A stretch of DNA of 64,000 bases from Acidobacteriota bacterium (lineage in GTDB: Bacteria > Acidobacteriota > Vicinamibacteria > Vicinamibacterales > 2-12-FULL-66-21), in NCBI GenBank assembly GCA_003222675.1, contig QHWT01000040.1, forward strand, positions 1 through 64,000. The letters run 5' to 3'. The notes below the pieces were generated by a model. That model was not told where the DNA came from. It was given only the letters and a program-made list of their open reading frames with translations, and ran no database searches. Shown here piece by piece: positions 56,027 to 64,000 of the stretch. Each line of letters starts with the position of its first letter. The first letter of the stretch is position 1. Both the position numbers and the translations under genes were made by a program.

Positions 56027-56953
56027 TCAGTGCGCCCGCTCGAGCTTCAGGCGGATATTGACGAAGTTGTACGGCGGCCACGGGCCCGTGTACTTGAAGG
56101 TGAGCTTGTCGTATTGCTGGCCGATTTCCTTGACGCGCGCGTCGAAGGCCTGCTCCATCTGCCGCGAGACCAGGAACGCCGCGTTCATGATCATCTTGTC
56201 GCCGATCGGCTTGTTCGACCGGGAAGCGACCGACACGCTTCTGAGCGCATCGAAGATTTCGGCGACATAGCGCTCCGAGCGCGACTGGAGCGCGGCGTCG
56301 ATCAGCCGGCCGTACTGCATGCGCGCGAAATACGTGGACCCTTTCTGCGAAGAGATCTCGCTCTTCAGACGCCGGATGTCCTCGTCATCTTCCTCGATCT
56401 CCCGAACGATGTGATCCCGATCCCACAGGACCTTCAGTCCGAACTCGAACTTCCCCTGCATCTTGCTCAGCACGTCGCTGAAAGCGTCATACGCGGAGCG
56501 GAGCAGCTCGATAATATCGTCGTTGGTCTTGAACACGGTGCCGAACGACATCGGAATGACCGTGTGCTTCTGCATCACGGTTTCGTTCACCTGCTGGTGC
56601 CGGAGCACGTTCTCGCGCGTCGGATCCTGAACGACGATCGGCGTCTTCGAGACCACTGCCGCGATGTCCCGATGATGGACGGTGTGCACTTCCGACGGCT
56701 CGGGCCCGAGGCCGAGCGGCCCGAAGCTCAGAGGCTCATTGGAACGAATGACGCAGTAGACATATCGGCCCTCGGTCGAATCGTCGCGCCGCGCGGATGT
56801 CGACGGCACGCGCACGCGTTCGAGCTTGCGGCGTGACGTCTCCTCGCTCGTGCCGCCCGCCCGGCGAGCGGTTTCCGCCTTACGTGTCGCGGTTGGCGCG
56901 GCTTTACTCGTGCGCCCTCCCTTTCCGGGTTTTTTTACTGATTTCGCCATCAC
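56027..56953 (-). CDS. GvpF/GvpL family gas vesicle protein (paralog 1) with Lys/Arg-rich N-terminal extension
   Basis: RYVYCVIRSNEPL..VIPMSFGTVFKTNDDI..FEFGLKVLWDRD..LTFKYTGPWPPYNFVNIRL. Confidence 0.93.
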   Translation of the reverse strand: MMAKSVKKPGKGGRTSKAAPTATRKAETARRAGGTSEETSRRKLERVRVPSTSARRDDSTEGRYVYCVIRSNEPLSFGPLGLGPEPSEVHTVHHRDIAAVVSKTPIVVQDPTRENVLRHQQVNETVMQKHTVIPMSFGTVFKTNDDIIELLRSAYDAFSDVLSKMQGKFEFGLKVLWDRDHIVREIEEDDEDIRRLKSEISSQKGSTYFARMQYGRLIDAALQSRSERYVAEIFDALRSVSVASRSNKPIGDKMIMNAAFLVSRQMEQAFDARVKEIGQQYDKLTFKYTGPWPPYNFVNIRLKLERAH

Positions 56954-56963
56954 CGACTCCGCC

Positions 56964-57404
56964 TCAGGACCGTTTCATCGACCTGCGGGCTGCGCGTCCC
57001 GCGTCCTCGGCGCTGCGCGGCGGTGATTCGAGCAGGCGCTTGATTTCGGCGACGAGTGCGTCCGGTAAACAGGGCTTCGTCACAAACGCGTCACAGCCCG
57101 CCTGACGCGCACCTTCCGCGTGTCCGGCGAGCGCGTGGCCCGTCAACGCGACGACCGGAATGTGACGCGTGCGGTCGTTTCCTTTCAATCGCCGGGTGGC
57201 TTCCCAGCCGTCCATCCTCGGCAACGCGAGATCCATCAGGATGATGTCCGGCATCAGCGTCTCCGCCATCTCGACTGCCTCGAGCCCGTTGGTTGCTTCC
57301 GCCACCTCGAACCCCGAGAACTGCAAGTACGCCGCGTACATCTCGCGCGCGTCGGGATAGTCTTCCACCACGAGGACAAGAGGCTGGGCCCGGGTGGTTG
57401 TCAT
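56964..57404 (-). CDS. Single-domain response regulator (CheY-like)
   Basis: PLVLVVEDYPDAREMYAAYLQFSGFEVAEATNGLEAVEMAETLMPDIILMDLALPRMDGWEATRRLK..VVALTGHA..CDAFVTKPCLPDAL; ATGA overlap with the kinase. Confidence 0.93.
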   Translation of the reverse strand: MTTTRAQPLVLVVEDYPDAREMYAAYLQFSGFEVAEATNGLEAVEMAETLMPDIILMDLALPRMDGWEATRRLKGNDRTRHIPVVALTGHALAGHAEGARQAGCDAFVTKPCLPDALVAEIKRLLESPPRSAEDAGRAARRSMKRS

Positions 57405-59539
57405 CGACGCTTCACCTTGACCGGAATGCGCAGCGTAAATGTAGACCCTTTGCCGAGCTGACTCTCGAGCTCTATCGATCCGCCGAGCATCACCGAGAGG
57501 CGCCGGCAAATCGACAAACCGAGGCCCGTGCCGCCATACCCCCGGGCGGGTGAACTATCGAGCTGCCGGAAATCCTCGAACACCCTGGACTGATCCTCTC
57601 CGGCGATCCCGATACCCGTGTCGCGGACCGCCATGACCATCTGATTACCTCGCGCATCATACGCCGCCGACATCGTGACTGAACCGGAGGGCGTGAACTT
57701 CAGCGCGTTACTCAGGAGGTTCAGCAGGATCTGCTTAATCTTCTGTCGATCCGACCGCAAAGGGGGAAGCCTGCTCCGCATTTGCGATTCGACCGTGATG
57801 TTCGAACGGCGGATGATCGGCTCCAGTTCCGACATGACCTCATCCACGAGCTCGGTGACGCCGAACTTGGTGATGTTCAGCGGCATGCGCCCCGCTTCGA
57901 TGCGCGTGATGTCGAGGATGTCGTTGATGAGCGCGAGCAGGTGCCGCGCGTTCGAATCGATGCGCGAGAGGCTCTTGCGCTGCGGATCCGTCACCTGCCC
58001 TGTGACGTTGTTCAGCAGCATGTGGGTGTAGCCCAGAATCGCGTTCAGCGGCGTCCTGAACTCGTGCGACATGTTCGCGAGGAACTGCGACTTGAGCGCA
58101 GACGCCTGTTCGAGCGCGATGTGCTGCCTGCGCAGCAGCTCGTTCTGCTCGGCGAGCTCGGCCGTGGCTTCCTGGACGTTCTGCTCGAGCTCCTGCGACG
58201 CTTCCTTCAATTGCTCGTAGAGGCGGGCCTTCTCGATCGCTTCGGTCAGGTCGTGCAGGATCGTCACGACCCACATCAACTCTCCCTGTTCCGAGAGGAT
58301 CGTGCCGGCGAGCGCCTCGACCGGCAACGGGCGGCCGCTCACCGGGTCGGCCAGCTGGATCTCTCCGCGATACCGCTGCTCGCCCGAGCGCGTGAGCACG
58401 TTCGAGACAAACGACGTCAGGTTTGCGCCGTTCGCTTGCACACGGCGCAGCGCGGCCTCGTCCTCCACTCCCGGGACGTTGAACAGCCGCTCGGCCGGCG
58501 TGTTCATCAGGACGATGTCCCCTTCCTGATCGGTGACGAGAATCGGGTCGGCGACCGAATCGATGATCAGGTCAAGCCGATGGCGCTCGTCGCGAACTTC
58601 CGCCTGCGCGACCCGCAGCGTGCGGTAGCTCTCCTCGATCTCTTCCTTCGCGCGCGCCAGGTCGGTGACGTTGCGCAGAATCGACACGACGTAAGTGCCT
58701 TGCCGCTCGTCTTTTGCCCGTGAGCTCAGGAGCTCGAACAACAGGTCGGAGCCTTCGAGCGGATCGACCAGCAGGAGCTCGCGCCGCGCGAGTTCCGCCA
58801 TTCCGACGGCGCTCGTCGAGAGCGCCGCCGAAAAGAGCATGTTGTTCAGGCCGACGGCGCGCCGCCATCCCTCACTCGCTTCTTCCGGCGCCGCGAACAG
58901 CTTTTCCGCATGGCTGTTCGCGATGATCAGCTTTCCCTCCGTATCGGTCAGCAGGATGGGGTCGGTAACGGCGTTGATGATGCTATAAAGGAGCATCCGC
59001 TCCTGGCCGAACCGCGTCTCCGAGAGCGATTGCCGGCTCAGAAGCCGCGAAACCTGCTTTCCAAGCGTCCGGCCGAGCCACACGACGTCGGCGTCCAGCT
59101 CCGGGCCGATCGCGTTGACGAGGAGCAAACCCTGGCCGAGTTCACGTTCTTCCGCACGCAGCGGAATCGCGTGGAATGAGCGCCCCTCGAGCGGAACGCG
59201 ATACCGGGTGCTGATGAGCCCTTCAATGAAGACCGGATCCGGGCTGTTGAGCGCCTCGACCAGCGGATGCATGGCGTCAGCACGGCTGACCGAAAAATCA
59301 ACGACCGCGCTGCTGGGCACACCGTGGTCGGCGACCAGCACCATCTCGTTCGAGACTGCATCGGCGACCAGCACGACCGCTTGTGAAACGGAAGAATGCG
59401 CGACGAGCCATTCGATCGACCGGCGGGCAGAATCCTGAATATCGATACTCGTCAACAGAAACTCGACGAGCGCGAGCTTGGCGTTTGTGGCGAATCCGGG
59501 AACCGGCACCGCCGGTGCGGCCACGCGCGGCACGGACAT
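57401..59539 (-). CDS. Sensor histidine kinase (GAF-like + two PAS + HisKA + HATPase)
   Basis: FLANMSHEFRTPLNAILGYTHMLL (H box), LLNLLSNALKFTPSG (N box), VRDTGIGI, GGTGLGLSICRRL; two PAS-like segments AVTDPILLTDTEGKLIIANS and SVADPILVTDQEGDIVLMNT. Confidence 0.93.
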   Translation of the reverse strand: MSVPRVAAPAVPVPGFATNAKLALVEFLLTSIDIQDSARRSIEWLVAHSSVSQAVVLVADAVSNEMVLVADHGVPSSAVVDFSVSRADAMHPLVEALNSPDPVFIEGLISTRYRVPLEGRSFHAIPLRAEERELGQGLLLVNAIGPELDADVVWLGRTLGKQVSRLLSRQSLSETRFGQERMLLYSIINAVTDPILLTDTEGKLIIANSHAEKLFAAPEEASEGWRRAVGLNNMLFSAALSTSAVGMAELARRELLLVDPLEGSDLLFELLSSRAKDERQGTYVVSILRNVTDLARAKEEIEESYRTLRVAQAEVRDERHRLDLIIDSVADPILVTDQEGDIVLMNTPAERLFNVPGVEDEAALRRVQANGANLTSFVSNVLTRSGEQRYRGEIQLADPVSGRPLPVEALAGTILSEQGELMWVVTILHDLTEAIEKARLYEQLKEASQELEQNVQEATAELAEQNELLRRQHIALEQASALKSQFLANMSHEFRTPLNAILGYTHMLLNNVTGQVTDPQRKSLSRIDSNARHLLALINDILDITRIEAGRMPLNITKFGVTELVDEVMSELEPIIRRSNITVESQMRSRLPPLRSDRQKIKQILLNLLSNALKFTPSGSVTMSAAYDARGNQMVMAVRDTGIGIAGEDQSRVFEDFRQLDSSPARGYGGTGLGLSICRRLSVMLGGSIELESQLGKGSTFTLRIPVKVKRR

Positions 59540-59863
59540 TTACCCCTCGGTGGAACGACGCCGACCCCGGCGTCTGGATGCCGCGAGCTCCGCGCGAAGC
59601 GAGGCGTTCTCCGCGCTGAGAACCTGAGATGACGGGAGTTCGGCCACAGGAGAAGGCCGCGAAATCGGCGCCACCGAGCCGACCGCCTCGGAATATTTCA
59701 GATACGTATCGATAGAGGCCACGACGATCCGCGCTTCGACGGTGATCAGGTCGATGCCAACCAGCGAGACGCGGACCCACGCGTCGATGACGATTCCCTT
59801 GTCGAGCACCCGGTCCAGAACATCGATGAGACTGGTACCGCCCGGGGCGCGTTCAACTGCCAT
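59540..59863 (-). CDS. gvpA: Gas vesicle structural protein GvpA
   Basis: [51 protein letters not shown], near-consensus GvpA core. Confidence 0.94.
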   Translation of the reverse strand: MAVERAPGGTSLIDVLDRVLDKGIVIDAWVRVSLVGIDLITVEARIVVASIDTYLKYSEAVGSVAPISRPSPVAELPSSQVLSAENASLRAELAASRRRGRRRSTEG

Positions 59864-59894
59864 TCTGTGCTCCTGCTCAGAGACTCAGACCGTT

Positions 59895-60230
59895 TCAACG
59901 TCGCCGACGGGATCCGCCACGCGTCGCTGTGAGCGCTTCCACACGCGCCTGCAGCTTTCGGATCTCTGCTCGAAGATTCTCGTTCTCCGCTATGCTGCCC
60001 CGCAACTTTCCTGGAGACAGATCGCGATCGTACCGCCACCAGTCCAATCCGATCTCCTGTGCCTTGTCCAGCGAGCACACGAGAAGCCGGATACGAATTG
60101 TTAGAAGCTCTACCTCGGCCAGCGAGACTCGGATATCCCCGGCAATCACGAGCCCTTTGTCGAGCACGCGGTCGAGCACGTCGACCAGTCCGCTGCCGCG
60201 ATGATGGGACCCTGGCAGGTCGATAGCCAT
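59895..60230 (-). CDS. gvpJ: GvpJ-like minor gas vesicle protein
   Basis: [54 protein letters not shown]. Confidence 0.87.
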   Translation of the reverse strand: MAIDLPGSHHRGSGLVDVLDRVLDKGLVIAGDIRVSLAEVELLTIRIRLLVCSLDKAQEIGLDWWRYDRDLSPGKLRGSIAENENLRAEIRKLQARVEALTATRGGSRRRR

Positions 60231-60312
60231 GAGGCAGCGACTATAGCGCACGGCCTGAGGGCAGGCAACCGCGCGAGGCGCGTGTTCCCACCCTCATGGT
60301 GCCACAGTTGGG

Positions 60313-60741
60313 CTAGCCTCGCTCAGAAATCGCTTCAACCAGCTCGCCAGTCGTACGATCGTGATGGGCGCGCGTCGCAATATCCGCCTGCGAAACGATT
60401 CCCGTCAGCTTCCCGTTCGCATCGACCACGGGAACACGGCGAATCTGCCGTTGGCTCATCACGTGTACGGCCTCATCCACGTCGGCGTCCTCGGGCACCG
60501 ACACCGGATTGGGCGTCATCGCGTCCTTCACCGTTGCGGATCGGATATCCCTCCCCGCAGCCACGATCTTCACGACGATGTCGCGGTCTGTCACTATGCC
60601 GACCAGGCGCTGCTCGGGGCTGTCGACTACGGGAAGTGAGCCGATGTCTTCTTTACGCATCGTGTCCGCTACGCTGACAATCGGATCCTCCGCATGGCAC
60701 GCGACAGGGTTCGCCGTCATGATTTCCCGGCTTTTTGGCAT
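60313..60741 (-). CDS. Tandem CBS-domain protein
   Basis: REIMTANPVACHAEDPIVSVADTMRKEDIGSLPVVD..LVGIVTDRDIVVKIVA..VKDAMTPNPVSVPEDADVDEAVHVMSQRQIRRVPVVDANGKLTGIVSQADIA; AGGAGG-type RBS upstream. Confidence 0.92.
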   Translation of the reverse strand: MPKSREIMTANPVACHAEDPIVSVADTMRKEDIGSLPVVDSPEQRLVGIVTDRDIVVKIVAAGRDIRSATVKDAMTPNPVSVPEDADVDEAVHVMSQRQIRRVPVVDANGKLTGIVSQADIATRAHHDRTTGELVEAISERG

Positions 60742-60790
60742 GCATCCTCCTTTTTGCGGCACAGAAGAGCGGATATACGCAAAAAGGGTG

Positions 60791-62353
60791 CTAGGCCCTG
60801 CGGAGCTCGCGTTTGAGGATTTTTCCAGTCGCGTTCGTCGGCAGCGCATCGCGAAACTCGACGTACCGGGGGTATTTGTACGCGGCGAACTGCTCTCGCG
60901 CCCAGGCGATCAATTCCGTCTCCGTCACGGGCGCTGAAGGACGCCGTACCACAAATGCCTTGATCTCCTCGCCAAGCCGATCGTCCGGAACGCCGACGAC
61001 CGCGCAGAGCGCCACGTCTGGATGCGTCATCAGGACTTCCTCGATTTCTCTCGGATACACGTTGAAGCCGCCGCGCAGGATCATGTCCTTCTTGCGATCG
61101 ACGATGGCAAGGTAGCCGTCCTCGTGGATGACCCCGATGTCGCCCGTGTGGAACCAGCCGCCACGCAGCGCTTCGGCGGTTTCCGCCGGCCGTCCGTAAT
61201 AACCCTTCATCACGTTGGGTCCACGGGCTACTACTTCACCGCACGTGCCGCACCGCACAGGACGGTCCTCCTCATCGACGCAGCGGATGTCGACGCCGAA
61301 GATTGGAAGGCCGACGGTTCCGGGCTTTGACGGCCGATGGAGCTGGTTGAACGAGAGCACCGGCGCGGTCTCGGACAGGCCGTAACCCTCGAGAACGCGC
61401 GTGTTGAACGCGGCTTCGAATCCACGCAGCACCTCGAGGGGCATCGGCGCGCCGCCGGATACGCACAAGCGAAGCGACGCGGCCATCGACGACAGGTCCA
61501 CACCTGTGCTGCGCGCATGCTGCAGCAGCGCCCAGTACATCGTCGGCACGCCTATCCAGACGGCGATGTGCTCGCGCTCGAATGATTCGAGGACCGAGGC
61601 CGGATCGAAGCGGGGATGAAGGACGAGGCGCATTCCGCCGTACAGGCCGGCGTTCATCTGGCACGTCTGGGCGGTCGAGTGAAAGAGCGGCAGTGTGATG
61701 AGGGCGACGCTCTGAGTGGTTCCCCGTTCGAGCGCCGGCGCAAACATGTCGAACGAGACGATCGCGTTTGTCACCATGTTGGCGTGCGTCAACTCCGCGC
61801 CCTTTGGCTGTCCCGTCGTGCCCGAGGTGTAAAGGATGACGGCGGTGTCGGTGATCTCGCGCGATGGCGGAACGAACGAGCCGGCATCCACGGTCATGAG
61901 CGCGAGCATCGACGTCGCCTGGATAGCAGGCGGACGCGCCGGATCGAGCGGCATGACAATCAACGAGCCGCAACCGGCCTCGTCACATGCGGCGCGCGCC
62001 ATCGCAGCCATCGGAAGTTCCGGCGTTCCTTCGAACGCCAGCATCGCACGCGCACCGCTGTCGCGCAGGTGATACGCAATTTCGCGCGGCTTCAGCAGGA
62101 CGTTGATCGGAACGACGATCGCTCCCGCCTTGAGGATGCCGAAGTACGCGATCGGAAACCACGAAACGTTGGGACAGGAGAGCAGGACTCGATCGCCCGG
62201 CGAGATCCCGATTGACGCCAATCCGGCGGCGACGCGTGTCGCGCGCGCCTCGAGCTCCGCGTATGTGATCTGCTGCGCGCCGCACGAGATCGCGATGCGA
62301 TCCGGAATGAGCCGCGCGGAGTGATCGAGGAGCGATGAGAGATTCAGAGTCAT
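60791..62353 (-). CDS. AMP-dependent acyl-CoA synthetase/ligase
   Basis: VILYTSGTTGQPKGAELTHANM; LEGYGLSETAPVLSFN; GGWFHTGDIGVIHEDGYLAIVDRKKDMILRGGFNVYPREIEEVL. Confidence 0.93.
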   Translation of the reverse strand: MTLNLSSLLDHSARLIPDRIAISCGAQQITYAELEARATRVAAGLASIGISPGDRVLLSCPNVSWFPIAYFGILKAGAIVVPINVLLKPREIAYHLRDSGARAMLAFEGTPELPMAAMARAACDEAGCGSLIVMPLDPARPPAIQATSMLALMTVDAGSFVPPSREITDTAVILYTSGTTGQPKGAELTHANMVTNAIVSFDMFAPALERGTTQSVALITLPLFHSTAQTCQMNAGLYGGMRLVLHPRFDPASVLESFEREHIAVWIGVPTMYWALLQHARSTGVDLSSMAASLRLCVSGGAPMPLEVLRGFEAAFNTRVLEGYGLSETAPVLSFNQLHRPSKPGTVGLPIFGVDIRCVDEEDRPVRCGTCGEVVARGPNVMKGYYGRPAETAEALRGGWFHTGDIGVIHEDGYLAIVDRKKDMILRGGFNVYPREIEEVLMTHPDVALCAVVGVPDDRLGEEIKAFVVRRPSAPVTETELIAWAREQFAAYKYPRYVEFRDALPTNATGKILKRELRRA

Positions 62354-62370
62354 GGCGAGTCGCTGAGAAC

Positions 62371-62427
62371 GCCGGGTCTGAAGACCGGCCTGCGCTGCAG
62401 TGCACCGGAGGGACCTTCCGGTCCGCC
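62371..62427. repeat. Two-hairpin composite element, copy 3 (inverted)
   Basis: GCCGGGTCTGAAGACCGGCC and GGACCTTCCGGTCCGCC; reverse complement aligns with 39911-39991. Confidence 0.82.
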
Positions 62428-62429
62428 GT

Positions 62430-63857
62430 TCATGAGCCCTGAGTCATTCCCCAGTCTGCGTGAATGAATCCGGGTCGCTCCACTCGCTCGAACTTATGTG
62501 CCCCGAACGCGTCCCGCTGCGCCTGTGTAAGGTTCTGCGGCAGCCGCGCCGTGTGATAGCTGTCGAAATACGCGAGGCTCGCGCCGAGGGCGGGTACCGG
62601 GATGCCAGCCAGGGCGGCGGCGCTGACCGCGCGGCGCCAGCCTTGCTGTGCCCGCTGCGCTTCCGCGCCGACGGTAGCGTCCATCAACAGATTGATCAGA
62701 TCGGGCTTTTTCTTGAACGCCTGGCGGACCGGATCGAGGAGCTTCGCGCGGATAATGCAGCCGCCTTTCCAGATGCGGCCGATCTCCGACAAGTCGATCG
62801 TCCACTTGTATTGCGCCGCACCCGCCGCGATGAGCGCCATGCCCTGCGCATAGCTGCAGATCCGCGCGGCGTGCAGCGCGTCGCGCAGATCGCTGATGAC
62901 GCGCGCGCGATCCTGCGAGGCGAACGGAGCTTTCGTGTCGGCAGCGCCGAACCGCGCCGCTGCCGCGACGCGCTCGTCCTTCATGCTGGAGAGCACGCGC
63001 CCATCGAGCGCGGCGCCGATCGTCGGAATGGAGACACCCAGTTCGAGGGCGACCTGCGCTGTCCACCGTCCTGTGCCCTTCTGCCCGGCTTTGTCGAGGA
63101 TCACGTCCACGAGTGGCTGGTTCGTCTCCGGATCCATCACGCGGCAGACGTGCGCGGTGAGCTCGACCAGAAACGATTCGAGCGGGCCGCGGTTCCAGCC
63201 GTCGAAAATCGCGCCGACCTCAGGTGTCGAGAGGCCGAGTCCGCGGTGCAGCACGTCGTACACCTCGGCAATCAACTGCATGTCGCCGTACTCGATGCCG
63301 TTGTGCACCATCTTGACGAAGTGTCCCGCGCCATCGGAGCCGACGTGGGTGACGCATGGGCCGGCCTCTGTCTTCGCAGCGATCGCCTCGAGCACGGCCC
63401 GGAGCCGCTCCCACGCGTGATCCGATCCACCCGGCATCAGCGACGGCCCGAACCGCGCCCCTTCCTCGCCGCCCGACACGCCACACCCCACGAAGTCCAG
63501 TCCGTTGCCGCGCATTGCCGCCTCGCGGCGACGCGTGTCCTCGAAGTACGAGTTGCCGCCGTCGACGAGAATGTCGCCCCGCTCGAGCAGTGGCGTGAGC
63601 TGTCCGATCATCTGATCGACGGGCGCACCGGCGGGAATCATCATCATGAGCCGCCGCGGGCGTTCGAGCGCCCCGATCAGCTCCTGCAGCGAGCGCGTGC
63701 CGGCGAACTTCTGCTGCGCGTGATCGCGGAGAAACGCGTCCGTCCACTCCGTCTCGAGATTCCAGACGGCCACGGGAAAGCCATGCGACTCGATGTTCAG
63801 CGCAAGATTGCGTCCCATCGTCCCGAGACCGATGATGCCGAACGTGCTCTGAGTCAT
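62430..63857 (-). CDS. gnd: 6-phosphogluconate dehydrogenase, decarboxylating
   Basis: FGIIGLGTMGRNLALNIESHGFPVAVWNLE; GNSYFEDTRRREAAMRGNGLDFVGCGVSGGEEGARFGPSLMPGG; SDGAGHFVKMVHNGIEYGDMQLIAE; KAGQKGTGRWTAQVALELGVSIPTI. Confidence 0.95.
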   Translation of the reverse strand: MTQSTFGIIGLGTMGRNLALNIESHGFPVAVWNLETEWTDAFLRDHAQQKFAGTRSLQELIGALERPRRLMMMIPAGAPVDQMIGQLTPLLERGDILVDGGNSYFEDTRRREAAMRGNGLDFVGCGVSGGEEGARFGPSLMPGGSDHAWERLRAVLEAIAAKTEAGPCVTHVGSDGAGHFVKMVHNGIEYGDMQLIAEVYDVLHRGLGLSTPEVGAIFDGWNRGPLESFLVELTAHVCRVMDPETNQPLVDVILDKAGQKGTGRWTAQVALELGVSIPTIGAALDGRVLSSMKDERVAAAARFGAADTKAPFASQDRARVISDLRDALHAARICSYAQGMALIAAGAAQYKWTIDLSEIGRIWKGGCIIRAKLLDPVRQAFKKKPDLINLLMDATVGAEAQRAQQGWRRAVSAAALAGIPVPALGASLAYFDSYHTARLPQNLTQAQRDAFGAHKFERVERPGFIHADWGMTQGS

Positions 63858-63868
63858 GCTGACACCCC

Positions 63869-63921
63869 GGCGGCTCTACGAGCCGCCCTACGTATCTGCA
63901 GGCCGGGTCTTTCGACCCGGC
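63869..63921. repeat. Two-hairpin composite element, copy 4
   Basis: GGCGGCTCTACGAGCCGCC + spacer + GGCCGGGTCTTTCGACCCGGC. Confidence 0.85.
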
Positions 63922-63923
63922 GT

Positions 63924-64000
63924 TCACGAGACCGACAATTCGCGCGCGGCGCCGAGCGCGCGCTCGAACGCGAGGTCACGGGTACGGATGCCGAGCTCCT
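63924..64000 (-). CDS. C-terminal end of an unidentified CDS running off the window
   Basis: Minus-strand frame ..ELGIRTRDLAFERALGAARELSVS-stop; too short to identify. Confidence 0.4.
   Translation of the reverse strand, partial: ELGIRTRDLAFERALGAARELSVS

Noticed and set aside
55367-56836. 489-aa plus-strand ORF
   Set aside because: Antisense to get3x2, gvpG and gvpF/L, all strongly supported on the minus strand.

Overview
High-GC (probably Acidobacteriota/Vicinamibacteria-like; taxonomy is inference) chromosomal window. (1) 1-4.8 kb: minus-strand division/cell-wall (dcw) block, murE(partial)-ftsI-ftsL-rsmH-mraZ, with an MraZ-box-like operator upstream of mraZ; rsmH is broken by an apparent out-of-frame internal deletion. 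(2) 4.9-47.5 kb: ychF, then a long plus-strand surface-polysaccharide block (GT2, GT4 and GT39-like glycosyltransferases, epimerases, DegT aminotransferase, MBOAT/SGNH pair, flippase, three radical-SAM proteins, polysaccharide deacetylase), then yqeY, murJ, an MFS transporter and a rhomboid. (3) 47.5-51.3 kb: cupin, fused 2-oxoacid dehydrogenase E1, secreted propeller-like protein. (4) 51.4-60.8 kb, minus strand: a gas-vesicle cluster (GvpA, GvpJ-like, GvpM/S-like, three GvpF/L, GvpG, GvpK). It carries a tandem-fused Get3/ArsA-type ATPase with a CxxC motif in each half, a PAS/GAF hybrid histidine kinase plus response regulator between shell and accessory genes, and an upstream CBS protein. No GvpN-type AAA+ ATPase is visible. 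(5) 60.8-64 kb: acyl-CoA ligase and 6-phosphogluconate dehydrogenase. The window is also rich in small dispersed elements: heptamer-period arrays (some inverted into hairpins), paired palindromic elements inserted in frame inside membrane-protein genes, and a two-hairpin intergenic element. The leading candidates for a new system are the Get3-fusion gas-vesicle cluster and the repeat ecosystem. All calls were made by eye from translated motifs; no database search was run.
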